Below, piece by piece: positions 1 to 9,124 of a stretch of 64,000 bases of DNA. The stretch is from Terripilifer ovatus. Its GTDB lineage: Bacteria; Pseudomonadota; Alphaproteobacteria; Rhizobiales; Beijerinckiaceae. The notes below the pieces were generated by a model, which saw nothing but the letters and a program-made list of their open reading frames with translations, did no database searches and had not been told where the DNA came from. A program made the translations under genes and the position numbers. Where the stretch lies: positions 62,001-126,000 of the forward strand of contig JARHVB010000008.1 in NCBI GenBank assembly GCA_029222685.1. The letters run 5' to 3'. Position 1 is the first letter of the stretch. Every line of letters starts with the position of its first letter.

Positions 1-210
1 GCTGCCCTTCAGCACCTGCACCGTCTCGAGGCGAGTGAAATTACTCGCACCATCCCGCCGCGTGCCGAGCATGCGGCCGGTGAAAACGAGAGAGGCTTTC
101 GCCGCAAGCTGGTCGCGCGTCTGCCTGGGGCAAGAACAGGCGGCCATGGCCGCCGGCGCAAACCCGCCGAAAAATAAAGCTGCGGCAACTGTGGTGGCAG
201 CAAACCTCAT
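1..210 (-). CDS. Secreted cysteine-motif protein, C-terminus outside the window
   Basis: An ATG at 210 opens a frame that stays open to the window edge (70 codons). It begins with a clear signal peptide, a hydrophobic stretch ending in AMAA, followed directly by C-S-C in the mature N-terminus. A CxC at the mature N-terminus is reminiscent of TIMP/NTR-like secreted proteins, but the visible part is too short to assign a family. The start codon overlaps the stop of the upstream SDR gene as ATGA, so the two are probably translationally coupled. This places it as the last visible gene of the mccA-SDR operon. Function not assigned. Confidence 0.6.
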   Translation of the reverse strand, partial: MRFAATTVAAALFFGGFAPAAMAACSCPRQTRDQLAAKASLVFTGRMLGTRRDGASNFTRLETVQVLKGS

Positions 211-962
211 CCGCGTCCCTCGAACGGCATTTTCGTCGCCTTGATCGTCATGAACAGCACATTCGTCTCCAGCGGCAGATTGGCCATGGCGACGATCGCC
301 TGCCCGACATGATCGAGCGGCATGGTCGCCTCCGGCCGGATCGAACCGTCCGGCTGCGGCACGCCCTTTTTCATCTTGTCGGCCATGCTGCTTTCCGCAT
401 TGCCGATATCGATCTGCCCAACCGCGATGTCATATCTGCGGCCGTCGAGCGCCGACGCCTTGGTGATGCCGGTCACCGCATGTTTCGTCGACGTATAGGC
501 GATGGAATTCGGCCGCGGCGTATGCGCCGAGATCGAGCCGTTGTTGACGATACGGCCACCGCGCGGCTCCTGCTCCTTCATCAGGCGGAACGCGCCCTGC
601 GTGCACAGGAACACGCCGTTCAGATTGACGCTGACGACCTCCTGCCACTTGTCGAACGGCAGATCTTCGAGCAGTGACGGCGGGCCGCCCATGCCCGCAT
701 TGTTGAACAGAAAATCAAGACGGCCATAGTCCTTCTTGATGCGCGCGAACAAAGCCTCGACCTGTTTGGGATCGCCGACATTGCAGGCAACCGCCAGCGC
801 CTTGCCGCCCTTGGCGCCGATGGCGGCCACGGTTTCGTCAAGCGGCTCCTGCCGGCGGCCGGCAACGACGATCGTATAGCCGATGCCCGCCAGCGCCAGC
901 GCCGCGGCGCGGCCGATGCCCGTGCCACCGCCCGTCACCAATGCGATTTTCGCCTGAGCCAT
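207..962 (-). CDS. Short-chain dehydrogenase/reductase (SDR), classical type
   Basis: A 251-residue NAD(P)-dependent oxidoreductase. The nucleotide-binding motif TGGGTGIG lies at residues 10-17, NNAG at 87-90, a catalytic Ser near 143 and the YxxxK pair at Y156/K160. Length and motif spacing fit classical SDRs. It begins immediately after the mccA stop codon (TAG then ATG), so it belongs to the mccA transcript. Its role in leucine catabolism is not established, since the canonical pathway has no SDR step. It may act on a side product or be co-transcribed by chance. Substrate unknown. Confidence 0.85.
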   Translation of the reverse strand: MAQAKIALVTGGGTGIGRAAALALAGIGYTIVVAGRRQEPLDETVAAIGAKGGKALAVACNVGDPKQVEALFARIKKDYGRLDFLFNNAGMGGPPSLLEDLPFDKWQEVVSVNLNGVFLCTQGAFRLMKEQEPRGGRIVNNGSISAHTPRPNSIAYTSTKHAVTGITKASALDGRRYDIAVGQIDIGNAESSMADKMKKGVPQPDGSIRPEATMPLDHVGQAIVAMANLPLETNVLFMTIKATKMPFEGRG

Positions 963-2930
963 CTAACCTTCTCCTCCCAAGATCTCTATGCCGATCAGCG
1001 GCGCGTTCTGCGCCACCTGCTGACCCGCCTGAGCCGAAATCGACGCAACCCGCCCGGCCACTGGCGCGACGAGCAGATGCTCCATTTTCATCGCCTCGAC
1101 GACCGCCAGCCGCGACCCTTTCTGCACCAGATCGCCGATCGCCACAAACACGTCGATCAGCTTGCCATGCATCGGCGAGCGCACGGTACCGCCGCCCTCG
1201 GCCGCATCCTCGCCCGCGTGTTCGAGCGGATCGAACAGGCTCACCTGCGTCTGCCGGCCGTGATGCAGCACGAAGACGTCATCGCCGGCCGGGACAATGA
1301 CAAGCTCCGGATCGGCGGTATTCGCGGCGATAACGTCCTGCGCGCCGAATGTCACCGCTGGTCCAGCCGCGCTCCATGCCACATCGACAGACAGCGGCGC
1401 GCCATCGACGAGAATCCTTTCAGCCATGCGCCGCGCCGCGCCGAGCTGAAACGCGTCGGCAACACTCCACGGATCGTCACGCTGCGATGCGCGCGAGGCC
1501 TGTGCCTTGCTGAAAACCGCAGCGGCACCGAATGCAACAGCTTTATCATCAACAGGCTGCCTGACAGCCCCGAGCTCCGTGACATGTCGTTCGATAAAAC
1601 CCGTATCGAACCGGCCTTGCGCGAACGCCGGTTGCAACACGAGCGCCTTGAGAAAACCCGCATTCGAGCGCGGTCCGGCGACGACGACCTTGCCGAGCGC
1701 CTCGGCAAGCCGTGCGATGGCTTCCTTGCGCGTGGCGCCGTGCGCGATGATCTTGGCGATCATGGGATCGTAGAACGGTGTCACCGCGCCGCCCTGGTCG
1801 ACCCCCGCATCGACGCGAATGCCCTCACCCGACGGCAATTTCAGCACATGAATGACGCCGGTCGACGGCAGGAAGCCGGTCTCCGGATCTTCCGCATAAA
1901 GCCGCGCCTCGATGGCGTGGCCGTTGCAGGCGACTTCGCCACGCGAGACCTGCAAAGGCTCACCGGCTGCGACGCGAAACTGCATCTCGACGAGATCGAG
2001 CCCGGTGATCGCCTCGGTCACCGGGTGCTCCACCTGCAGCCGCGTATTCATTTCCATAAACCAGAATGTATCCGCCGCCAGCGGCCGCGACCCATCGACG
2101 ATGAACTCCACAGTGCCAGCGCCGCTGTAGTTAACAGCCCGCGCCGCCGCGACCGCCGCTTCGCCCATGATCTTGCGCACCGCATTGGTCATGCCAGGGG
2201 CCGGCGCTTCCTCGATCACCTTCTGGTGGCGGCGTTGCAGGGTGCAATCGCGCTCGAACAGATGCACGGCCTTGCCGTGATTGTCGGTGAACACCTGGAT
2301 CTCGATATGGCGCGGCGCGCTGACATATTTCTCGATCAGCATGCCCGCATTGCCGAACGAAGCCTGCGCCTCGCGCTGCGCCGAAGCCAGCGCAGCGGCA
2401 AAATCCTCTGCGCGCTCGACCTTGCGCATGCCCTTGCCGCCGCCGCCGGCCACTGCCTTGATCAGCACCGGATAGCCGACCCGCGCCGCCTGCTCCTGCA
2501 GAAAGCCCGCCTCCTGCCGCTCGCCGTCATATCCCGGCACAACCGGCACGCCGGCCTTGCGCATCAAGGCCTTCGCCCCGTCCTTCAGACCCATGGCGCG
2601 GATGGCGGACGGCGGCGGGCCGACGAAGACGACGCCCGCCGCGGCGCAGGCTTCGGCAAAGCCCGCGTTCTCCGACAGGAAGCCATAGCCCGGATGAATG
2701 CATTGCGCGCCGCAGGCGCGCGCCACATCGAGAATGACGTCGCCGCGCAGATAGGAAAGCGCCGCCGGCGAAGGGCCGATGCAATGCGCTTCGTCAGCCA
2801 TCTTCACGTGCAGCGCCTGCCGGTCCGCCTCCGAGAACACAGCAATCGTGCGCATGCCCAACCGCCGCGCGGTGCGGATGATCCGGCAGGCAATTTCGCC
2901 GCGATTGGCGATGAGGACCGAGGTGAACAT
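963..2930 (-). CDS. mccA: 3-methylcrotonyl-CoA carboxylase, biotin-containing alpha subunit
   Basis: Biotin carboxylase plus biotin carboxyl carrier protein in one chain. I chose the ATG at 2930 (655 aa, beginning MFTSVLIANRGEIACR) because family members start right at this IANRGEIA motif; an in-frame extension to 3077 would add 49 non-conserved residues and overlap the fic gene. The ATP-grasp region includes the GGGGKGM loop, and biotin would attach to the Lys of the AMKM motif, about residue 615. The enzyme carboxylates 3-methylcrotonyl-CoA with MccB in leucine breakdown. Acetyl- and propionyl-CoA carboxylase alpha subunits look similar. The MCC assignment rests on the nearby mccB and ivd on the same strand. 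Confidence 0.88.
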   Translation of the reverse strand: MFTSVLIANRGEIACRIIRTARRLGMRTIAVFSEADRQALHVKMADEAHCIGPSPAALSYLRGDVILDVARACGAQCIHPGYGFLSENAGFAEACAAAGVVFVGPPPSAIRAMGLKDGAKALMRKAGVPVVPGYDGERQEAGFLQEQAARVGYPVLIKAVAGGGGKGMRKVERAEDFAAALASAQREAQASFGNAGMLIEKYVSAPRHIEIQVFTDNHGKAVHLFERDCTLQRRHQKVIEEAPAPGMTNAVRKIMGEAAVAAARAVNYSGAGTVEFIVDGSRPLAADTFWFMEMNTRLQVEHPVTEAITGLDLVEMQFRVAAGEPLQVSRGEVACNGHAIEARLYAEDPETGFLPSTGVIHVLKLPSGEGIRVDAGVDQGGAVTPFYDPMIAKIIAHGATRKEAIARLAEALGKVVVAGPRSNAGFLKALVLQPAFAQGRFDTGFIERHVTELGAVRQPVDDKAVAFGAAAVFSKAQASRASQRDDPWSVADAFQLGAARRMAERILVDGAPLSVDVAWSAAGPAVTFGAQDVIAANTADPELVIVPAGDDVFVLHHGRQTQVSLFDPLEHAGEDAAEGGGTVRSPMHGKLIDVFVAIGDLVQKGSRLAVVEAMKMEHLLVAPVAGRVASISAQAGQQVAQNAPLIGIEILGGEG

Positions 2931-3007
2931 CAGCAGCTTTCGAAGAATCCGGGACGGGAACAATGGACTGAATTTACTTGAAGCACGAAGAAAGAAATGC
3001 GCATCAG

Positions 3008-3102
3008 CGGAGAATTGAGCCATAATATCCGCATAATCTGCAGAGATTATCCTTGACACGCGGAGAATAAATGCCATTTATTCCGCAGATAATGCGGAGA
3101 AT
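3008..3102. promoter_or_regulatory. Palindrome-rich operator region between mccA and fic
   Basis: The divergent intergenic region packs several symmetric elements. A 7-bp inverted repeat, ATAATCT-GCAG-AGATTAT, is at 3033-3050. TCCGCA-gataa-TGCGGA is at 3082-3098. GAATAAAT-gcc-ATTTATTC lies around 3065-3083. The octamer CGGAGAAT occurs three times (3008, 3061, 3095). A consensus -35, TTGACA, is at 3053-3058. Together these look like binding sites for a dimeric regulator controlling fic, mccA or both. The Fic protein itself has a C-terminal winged-helix region, so autoregulation is one possibility. This is inferred from sequence symmetry only. Confidence 0.55.
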
Positions 3103-4480
3103 GACAATTTATATCCATGATTTGCCGAATTGGCCGCGATTTCAGTGGGATTATCAAGCAATCTCCGCCCCGCTTGCAGACGCGCGACATAGACAGGGGC
3201 GGTTTGTTGGTCGCATGGAAGGACTCGGCTTCCAGAGCCGGACGGAAGCCGTTCTGCAATCTCTGACCGAAGAAGTTCTGACGTCCAGTGACATAGAGGG
3301 CGAACGGCTCGACCGCGAACAGGTCCGGTCCTCGATCGCGCGCCGGCTCGGAATGGACATCGGCGCTCTCGCGCCGATCGACCGTAATGTCGAGGGAGTT
3401 GTCGAAATGATGCTCGACGCCACCCAGCATTACGATACGCCGCTCACAGAGGAGCGGCTGTTTGGCTGGCATGCCGCCCTGTTCCCGACGGGCCGTAGCG
3501 GCATAACCCGGATCTCCGTCGGCACATGGCGGACCTCAACGTCAGGACCGATGCAGGTTGTCTCAGGGCCGATCGGCCGTGAGCGTGTTCACTTCGAGGC
3601 GCCCGGTGCAGAGCGACTTGCAGCTGAAATGCAAGCCTTCTTGGCCTGGTTCAACACGACCAACGAGATTGACCCTGTCCTTCGCGCCGCCATCGCCCAC
3701 CTGTGGTTCGTCACGATCCATCCCTTCGACGACGGCAACGGACGTATTGCGCGGGCGATTGCCGATATGGCGCTGGCGCGCTCGGAGGGGACGCCGCAGC
3801 GCTTCTATAGTATGTCGTCGCAGATCCGGATCGATCGAAAAGCCTACTACGAAACACTGGAACGAACCCAGAAGGGCAACCTGGATATCACCGAATGGCT
3901 TACATGGTTTCTGCTCTGTCTGAACCGTGCCTTTGCCGGAGCGGAGACGATTCTCGCCTCGGTCCTTCGCAGCGCACGCTTCTGGGACGCTCATGCCGGC
4001 GACGTTCTCAATGAACGACAGCGTTACATCGTAAACCGGCTGCTCAACGGCTTCGAAGGCAAGCTGACATCGTCGAAATATGCCACTCTAGCCAAATGTT
4101 CCCAGGACACCGCTGCGCGCGACATAGACGACCTCTCCCGCAAAGGCATTCTCGCACGCGATCCGGCTGGAGGCCGCAGCACCAGCTATAGTCTGATTGC
4201 CAGCACCACCGACGCTTTCAACGCCATAGCTCGCTGGGTGATGGCACACGCGGACAAACACGCTTCGGACGGTCCGGCAACGCCGAGCCCGAAAGCACGC
4301 CAAGCCAGGATCGAACGGATAAAGGCTATTGGCCAGGAGCTGGAGGAACTTGCTCGCGATGGCCATCCGCGATTGTCTTATGCAAACTTCGAGGCGAAGC
4401 TGCATGCGCTGCATGAACTAGGCCTCTTCCCCGACGAACGGCTTGTGTCTGCAGTGGCGAAGGTTAGTGATTTCGACTGA
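3071..4480 (+). CDS. Fic-domain AMPylase-type protein with N-terminal DUF4172 and C-terminal winged helix
   Basis: 469 residues. The N-terminus (about 13-90) resembles DUF4172. The Fic core motif HPFDDGNGR is at 217-225, matching the HPFxDGNGR needed for nucleotidyl transfer. An S-S-D-I-E-G segment at 72-77 fits the inhibitory motif (S/T)xxxE(G/N), placed N-terminally as in self-inhibited class II Fic proteins. Residues about 322-385 look like a winged-helix DNA-binding domain. Start 3071 has GGAG five bases upstream; ATG codons at 3092 and 3101 are alternatives. It is transcribed against its neighbours and splits mccB from mccA, which suggests insertion by transfer. No separate antitoxin gene is adjacent, consistent with built-in inhibition. 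Target unknown. Confidence 0.9.
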   Translation: MPFIPQIMRRMTIYIHDLPNWPRFQWDYQAISAPLADARHRQGRFVGRMEGLGFQSRTEAVLQSLTEEVLTSSDIEGERLDREQVRSSIARRLGMDIGALAPIDRNVEGVVEMMLDATQHYDTPLTEERLFGWHAALFPTGRSGITRISVGTWRTSTSGPMQVVSGPIGRERVHFEAPGAERLAAEMQAFLAWFNTTNEIDPVLRAAIAHLWFVTIHPFDDGNGRIARAIADMALARSEGTPQRFYSMSSQIRIDRKAYYETLERTQKGNLDITEWLTWFLLCLNRAFAGAETILASVLRSARFWDAHAGDVLNERQRYIVNRLLNGFEGKLTSSKYATLAKCSQDTAARDIDDLSRKGILARDPAGGRSTSYSLIASTTDAFNAIARWVMAHADKHASDGPATPSPKARQARIERIKAIGQELEELARDGHPRLSYANFEAKLHALHELGLFPDERLVSAVAKVSDFD

Positions 4481-4489
4481 CCGACATGC

Positions 4490-6097
4490 CTACATCCTGA
4501 ACACGCCGAACTTCGTCTCTTCCACCGGCGCATTCAGCGTTGCCGACAGCGCCAGCGCCAGCACGCGGCGCGTCTCCGACGGCAGGATGATGCCGTCATC
4601 CCACAGCCGCGCCGTGGCATAATAAGGCGAGCCTTCTTCCTCATATTTGCCGCGGATCGGCGCCTTGAAAGCCTCTTCGTCGTCCGCGCTCCACGACTTG
4701 CCTTCGCCTTCGATATTGTCGCGCCGTACCGTAGCGAGCACGCTGGCCGCCTGTTCGCCGCCCATGACGCTGATGCGCGAATTGGGCCAGGTGAACAGGA
4801 AGCGCGGGCCGTAGGCGCGGCCGCACATGCCGTAGTTTCCTGCGCCGAACGAGCCGCCGATGACCAGCGTGATCTTCGGCACGCGCGCGCAGGCGACCGC
4901 CGTCACCAGTTTCGCGCCATCCTTGGCGATGCCGCCGGTCTCGTATTCGCGACCGACCATGAAGCCGGAAATGTTCTGCAGGAAGAGCAAGGGAATGCCA
5001 CGCTGGCAGCACAGTTCGATGAAATGCGCGCCCTTCAACGCGCTCTCGGAAAACAGGATGCCGTTGTTGGCGACGATGCCTATCGGCATGCCTTGCAGGT
5101 GGGCAAAGCCGCACACCAGCGTCGTGCCATAGCGCGCCTTGAACTCATCGAACTCGGAGCCATCGACAAGCCGCGCGATCACCTCGCGGCAATCATACTG
5201 CTTGCGCAGGTCAGCCGGCACGATTGCCTCGAGATCAGCGATGTCGAGCACCGGCGCGCGCGGCGTCAGCCTTGCGAGTTGCACAGGCTTTGCACCGTTG
5301 AGATTACGCACGGCGCGGCGCGCCAGGGCCAGCGCATGGGCATCGTCCTGCGCCAGGTGATCGGCAACACCCGACAGGCGCGTATGCACATCGGCGCCGC
5401 CGAGATCTTCAGCCGAGACGATTTCGCCGGTCGCGGCCTTCACCAATGGGGGCCCACCGAGAAAAATCGTACCCTGCCCTTTGACGATGATCGCCTCGTC
5501 CGACATGGCGGGCACATAGGCGCCGCCCGCCGTGCACGAGCCCATCACCACGGCGATCTGCGCAATGCCGCGCGCCGACATATTGGCCTGGTTGAAGAAG
5601 ATGCGGCCGAAATGCTCGCGGTCGGGAAACACATCGGTCTGATAGGGCAGATTGGCGCCGCCGGAATCAACCAGATAGACGCAAGGCAGGTTATTCTCAG
5701 CCGCGATCTCCTGCGCGCGCAGATGTTTCTTCACCGTCAGCGGATAATACGTGCCGCCCTTGATAGTGGGATCGTTGCAGACGATCATTGCCTCGCGACC
5801 CTCGATACGCCCGATGCCGGCGATCATGCTGGCGGCATGGACGTCGCCCTCGTACATGCCGAAGGCGGCGAGCGCGCCAATCTCGAGAAACGGCGAGCCC
5901 GGATCGATCAGCCGCATGACCCGCTCGCGCGGCAGCAGCTTGCCGCGCTTCACGTGGCGCTCGCGGGCACGCTCGGGTCCGCCGGCAGCGGCAATTGAGC
6001 GGCGTCCGTGTAATTCTTCGCTCAGCCGCGCCCATGCGGCGCGGTTGGCCGCGACATCGGAGCCATTGGGATCGAAACTGCTCTTTAAAACCGCCAC
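4490..6097 (-). CDS. mccB: 3-methylcrotonyl-CoA carboxylase, carboxyltransferase beta subunit
   Basis: 535 residues, the usual length of MCC beta. It has two crotonase-like carboxyltransferase halves, including the GGTYYP and SGGANLP segments, [13 protein letters not shown] and, in the C-terminal half, [13 protein letters not shown]. It transfers carboxyl from biotinylated MccA to 3-methylcrotonyl-CoA, giving 3-methylglutaconyl-CoA. The best start is GTG at 6097; no strong Shine-Dalgarno is visible. Its 3' end faces the end of fic with 9 bases between, so fic has interrupted what is usually a contiguous ivd-mccB-mccA order. Confidence 0.92.
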   Translation of the reverse strand: MAVLKSSFDPNGSDVAANRAAWARLSEELHGRRSIAAAGGPERARERHVKRGKLLPRERVMRLIDPGSPFLEIGALAAFGMYEGDVHAASMIAGIGRIEGREAMIVCNDPTIKGGTYYPLTVKKHLRAQEIAAENNLPCVYLVDSGGANLPYQTDVFPDREHFGRIFFNQANMSARGIAQIAVVMGSCTAGGAYVPAMSDEAIIVKGQGTIFLGGPPLVKAATGEIVSAEDLGGADVHTRLSGVADHLAQDDAHALALARRAVRNLNGAKPVQLARLTPRAPVLDIADLEAIVPADLRKQYDCREVIARLVDGSEFDEFKARYGTTLVCGFAHLQGMPIGIVANNGILFSESALKGAHFIELCCQRGIPLLFLQNISGFMVGREYETGGIAKDGAKLVTAVACARVPKITLVIGGSFGAGNYGMCGRAYGPRFLFTWPNSRISVMGGEQAASVLATVRRDNIEGEGKSWSADDEEAFKAPIRGKYEEEGSPYYATARLWDDGIILPSETRRVLALALSATLNAPVEETKFGVFRM

Positions 6098-6160
6098 ACG
6101 CCCGCCCTGTTGCCGCCCGTTATCCCTCGCCCGCGGACTATGCCGGGAAACCGGGATGAA

Positions 6161-7168
6161 TCAAGCGCTGCCCTCCGCCGCGCCGGACAGATCAGTCTGT
6201 CGGGGTTCGAGCAGCCGATCCGGCGGATCTTCCGGCGGATCGACGGGCAGCGCGTCCGCATCGATCTCCACAGGCTGCGTATCGTGAAAGTGCAGGTAGT
6301 CGATCACCGTCCGGTTCTCGTCGTCCGTCGTCAGGATATCGACATAGTGATGGTCCCAGCGCAGATCCGAGTGGTTGTAGAAATGCCGGGCGAATACATC
6401 CTGCGCCGATTGCTCGTCGAGCCCGCGCACCGTGACGATAAGCCCGGCTTCCACCTGCGCCAGGCTATCGGCCGTCGCGTGGTAAAGCAGACTGGTCTCG
6501 TCGATCACATGCATCAAGGTCCAGCTCAGGGCGAAGAGCGGATTCTGCGCACGCTCCAGCACCAGCGGATGGAAGCGTCGGAGGGTCTTGCCTTCCACCG
6601 TCGTTTCCAGCCGCGTCAGCCAAAGACTGGCACTGGCGTCGGAGATGAAATTGTGGCGCGCATTGGCGAAGCGCACCATCAGGGTCATTCGGCCATCGTA
6701 GACGGCGACGGCGGGTGCTCGGGCAAAGACGATCTGCGCTTTCGGCCGCGAGAAGCGCGCGAAGACCAAACCCGTCATCACAGCGACGATCGACATGCCG
6801 GTGAAAATTTCCACCGTGGCGATCGAATGGCCGAAGGTCGTCTGCGGATGCATGTCGCCATAGCCAACCGTGGCCAGCGTCTCGATGGAAAAGAAGAAGA
6901 GATCGGTGAACGACCCTTCGCGCACATTGGCGATCGGATTGACGCCAAGCGAATAGAGCAGCGAGAACAGGAAATTGAGGGAAAGAAACGCGACCGCAAA
7001 TCCGGCGAAGAACACCGGCCATGAGGCACGCATGGCATAGTGATAGAAATCGCGGATGATATTGGTCTGGAAGCCACGAATGACAATTTCGCGGTCGCCT
7101 AGAAAAATGCGGCGGCGATGACGGGCCAGGTGCCCCGTGTCTTCGTCAGATGGAATCATAGATCTCAT
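6161..7168 (-). CDS. Inward-rectifier-type potassium channel (KirBac family)
   Basis: About 335 residues. It contains two transmembrane helices (about residues 50-75 and 110-137) flanking a pore loop with the K+ selectivity filter TVGYGD at about 100-105, followed by a cytoplasmic beta-rich domain of about 190 residues. This is the KirBac architecture. The start is uncertain: ATGs at 7198, 7168 and 7159 are in frame. 7168 and 7159 give only a short overlap with the end of the upstream GST gene, so 7168 is chosen. It probably mediates K+ flux across the inner membrane. The gene is coupled to the GST upstream, a functional link I cannot explain. Confidence 0.88.
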   Translation of the reverse strand: MRSMIPSDEDTGHLARHRRRIFLGDREIVIRGFQTNIIRDFYHYAMRASWPVFFAGFAVAFLSLNFLFSLLYSLGVNPIANVREGSFTDLFFFSIETLATVGYGDMHPQTTFGHSIATVEIFTGMSIVAVMTGLVFARFSRPKAQIVFARAPAVAVYDGRMTLMVRFANARHNFISDASASLWLTRLETTVEGKTLRRFHPLVLERAQNPLFALSWTLMHVIDETSLLYHATADSLAQVEAGLIVTVRGLDEQSAQDVFARHFYNHSDLRWDHHYVDILTTDDENRTVIDYLHFHDTQPVEIDADALPVDPPEDPPDRLLEPRQTDLSGAAEGSA

Positions 7169-7808
7169 GGTGCCATTTTTCTTTCGCCGCATCGGCATGC
7201 CATGCCACCCAGGCCGGGAGCGCCATGATCGCAGTCATGTAATCGCGCGTCGTCTTCGAGACCGGCGCGTCGTAAATATAGAGCCGGTTCACCACCGGCG
7301 CGAACATGGCGTCGGCGGCCGAAAACTTGCCGAACAGAAATGGCCCGCCCTTGCCGAACAGCATGCGCGCCTTGCTCCAGGCAGCATCGATGCGCGCCAC
7401 ATCGGCAGCGACCTCCGCATCGGCTTCCGGCGTCAATTCGCGCTTGCGTACGTCGCGGCGGAAGTTCGTCGGATAGTTGCGGCGCAGCGCCATGTAACCG
7501 GCGTGCATTTCGGCGCACAGCGATCGCGCATGGGCGCGCGCCGCTTTGTTTTTGGGCCAGATGTTCTTCGCCGGATATTTCTCGGCGAGATATTCAAGGA
7601 TGGCGATCGACTCCCACACTTCGATGTCGCCGTCGACCAGCATCGGCACTTTCGCCGTCGGCGACTGCCGGCGCAGCTTCTTCTTGCCGGCATCGTCATA
7701 GAGATTGATCAGCTTTTCCTCGAACGGAATGTGCAGGGTCGCCAGCAGGATCCACGGCCGGAGCGACCAGGAGGAGTAGGCCTTGTTGCCGATGAAAAGC
7801 GTGAGCAT
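7146..7808 (-). CDS. Glutathione S-transferase family protein
   Basis: 220 residues from ATG 7808; the frame extends to a TTG at 7829, but ATG then MLTLFIGNKAYSSWS matches family N-termini. A thioredoxin-like N-terminal domain (Ser-rich active-site loop YSSWSLRPW, and VPMLVDG followed by WES..I) precedes an all-helical C-terminal domain. Likely a cytosolic glutathione-dependent detoxification enzyme. Substrate unknown. It overlaps the KirBac start. The aromatic cluster at 27-35 kb lacks a maleylpyruvate isomerase, but this GST does not obviously resemble that enzyme. Confidence 0.85.
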   Translation of the reverse strand: MLTLFIGNKAYSSWSLRPWILLATLHIPFEEKLINLYDDAGKKKLRRQSPTAKVPMLVDGDIEVWESIAILEYLAEKYPAKNIWPKNKAARAHARSLCAEMHAGYMALRRNYPTNFRRDVRKRELTPEADAEVAADVARIDAAWSKARMLFGKGGPFLFGKFSAADAMFAPVVNRLYIYDAPVSKTTRDYMTAIMALPAWVAWHADAAKEKWHHEIYDSI

Positions 7809-7838
7809 GGATGAGAATGCCTCGTTCAAAGTGCTTGG

Positions 7839-8285
7839 TCAGAATGCTTTGCGATAGACGATGAAGGATGTGCGCGGCGCTAGCGTATCGTAGAGTGAGC
7901 GCGCCGGCGCGTTATACTCCTGCGTATGCCAATAGATCCGCGACGCATCGGCAGCGCGCGCCGCCGCTTCCACCGCCAGGATGAGCGCCTTGCCGGCGCC
8001 GGACCCGCGCGCCTCAGGATCGACGAACAGGTCCTCGAGATAGCAGGTCGGCTTCAGGCTCCATGTCGAAGGATGAAACAGGTAATTGGCCAGGCCGACG
8101 AGGCGCCCGTCCCGTTCGGCGACGAGCCCGCGCACATCGGCGCCCGAGGTCACCAGCTTGTGCCATAGCCCTGCCGTAACGGCCTCGGGTACGTCGACCC
8201 GGTAGAACGCCGTATACCCCGCCCACAGCCTGCGCCAGGCGGCCTCGTCGGCAGGTTGCGGGGCGCGCACATCGGCAGGCTTCAT
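7839..8285 (-). CDS. GNAT-family N-acetyltransferase
   Basis: 148 residues. The central part has the acetyl-CoA-binding region: CYLEDLFVDPEARGSGAGKALI matches beta4 plus the R/Q-x-x-G-x-G/A loop. The C-terminal YDTLAPRTSFIVYRK matches the end of many small GNAT enzymes. Acetyl acceptor unknown. It lies upstream of the GST and KirBac genes on the same strand with a 30-base gap to the GST, so it could be in the same transcript. Confidence 0.85.
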   Translation of the reverse strand: MKPADVRAPQPADEAAWRRLWAGYTAFYRVDVPEAVTAGLWHKLVTSGADVRGLVAERDGRLVGLANYLFHPSTWSLKPTCYLEDLFVDPEARGSGAGKALILAVEAAARAADASRIYWHTQEYNAPARSLYDTLAPRTSFIVYRKAF

Positions 8286-8410
8286 CCGCGCGCCCGCTGA
8301 TAAGACAATGGATACGACATGATCGCTTGTTTCCGGCCGCGTCTCGATCCGCCATCCCTAGCAAAAGCGCAGGTTGGCGCAAGCCGGACGTTAGCAGGTG
8401 TCACACAGGC

Positions 8411-8995
8411 TTAGCCGCCACAGGCTTTCGGACGCTTGTCGTCCGACCAGTCCGCCAGCTTCACGGGCGCGAATATTCCTTTCAACCGCCTCGTCCGCTT
8501 ATCTTCGTGCAGGCCGTGCGTCGCGATGCCCCTGCCGGTGAAGAAATTGATATCGCAACTGCCGATCCCGCTGCGCGTATCCCAGTCATAGGTCACGCCG
8601 CCGACCAGAAACTGACCGCCGCGGTAGACGATAGTAAGGGTGGTGCCGAAATCATTGCTGCATCCGCCGCAACCGTATTTGACGATCAGCGCCGGTTTGC
8701 CTTTTCCCCGGCTTTCGACCGCAAGAACCCTGGCGGTCGCGAGGTCCTTCCTGAGGAAGGACGGCTTGCGCGAAAGATCGGGCTTTTCATCGCCGGCCGA
8801 TAGATAAATGTAGAGGTCAGCGCCCATCATGATGGCACGGTCCATCTTGCCGTCATGGTCGATATCGAGCGTGGTCTCCATCAGCGGCGGGTCTTGCAAG
8901 AATGCGGGCTTGCCATCCTGCGCAGCCGCCGAGAGAGAACCGGCCGCGAGGGCGACAATCCCGGACAGAACAAGGCGCCGAAACACTGTCGTCAT
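8411..8995 (-). CDS. Secreted protein of unknown function (194 aa)
   Basis: The start is ATG 8995 because it is followed by a good signal peptide (MTTVFRR, then a hydrophobic core, then AAAQ). The mature part begins with a Asp-rich D-x-D-x-D-G-type segment (DIDHDGKMD), which resembles the calcium-loop start of VCBS/FG-GAP-like repeats, followed by a GCGGC cysteine cluster near residues 109-112. The frame continues far upstream without a stop, but that extension is antisense to the DUF599 gene and is not credible. Periplasmic or secreted. No family recognised with confidence. Confidence 0.72.
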   Translation of the reverse strand: MTTVFRRLVLSGIVALAAGSLSAAAQDGKPAFLQDPPLMETTLDIDHDGKMDRAIMMGADLYIYLSAGDEKPDLSRKPSFLRKDLATARVLAVESRGKGKPALIVKYGCGGCSNDFGTTLTIVYRGGQFLVGGVTYDWDTRSGIGSCDINFFTGRGIATHGLHEDKRTRRLKGIFAPVKLADWSDDKRPKACGG

Positions 8996-9124
8996 GGGCA
9001 ATCGCTCCAATGCCCCGGCCAAGGTCGGGTCCGCCGAAAGACCCTGAATCTGACGGCTTGCAAATCTCAGCGCTGTGAAGCGGCGCACATTCCAACCACT
9101 CCCGGCCTGGGCTAGACTGGCGAC

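Noticed and set aside
1077-2981. A long plus-strand frame inside mccA
   Set aside because: Shadow of the biotin carboxylase, with no recognisable domain or start signals.
3053-3081. TTGACA-17-ATTTAT as promoter for fic
   Set aside because: Start would lie after the favoured ATG at 3071, so it would need ATG 3092/3101 instead. Kept only as part of the operator region.
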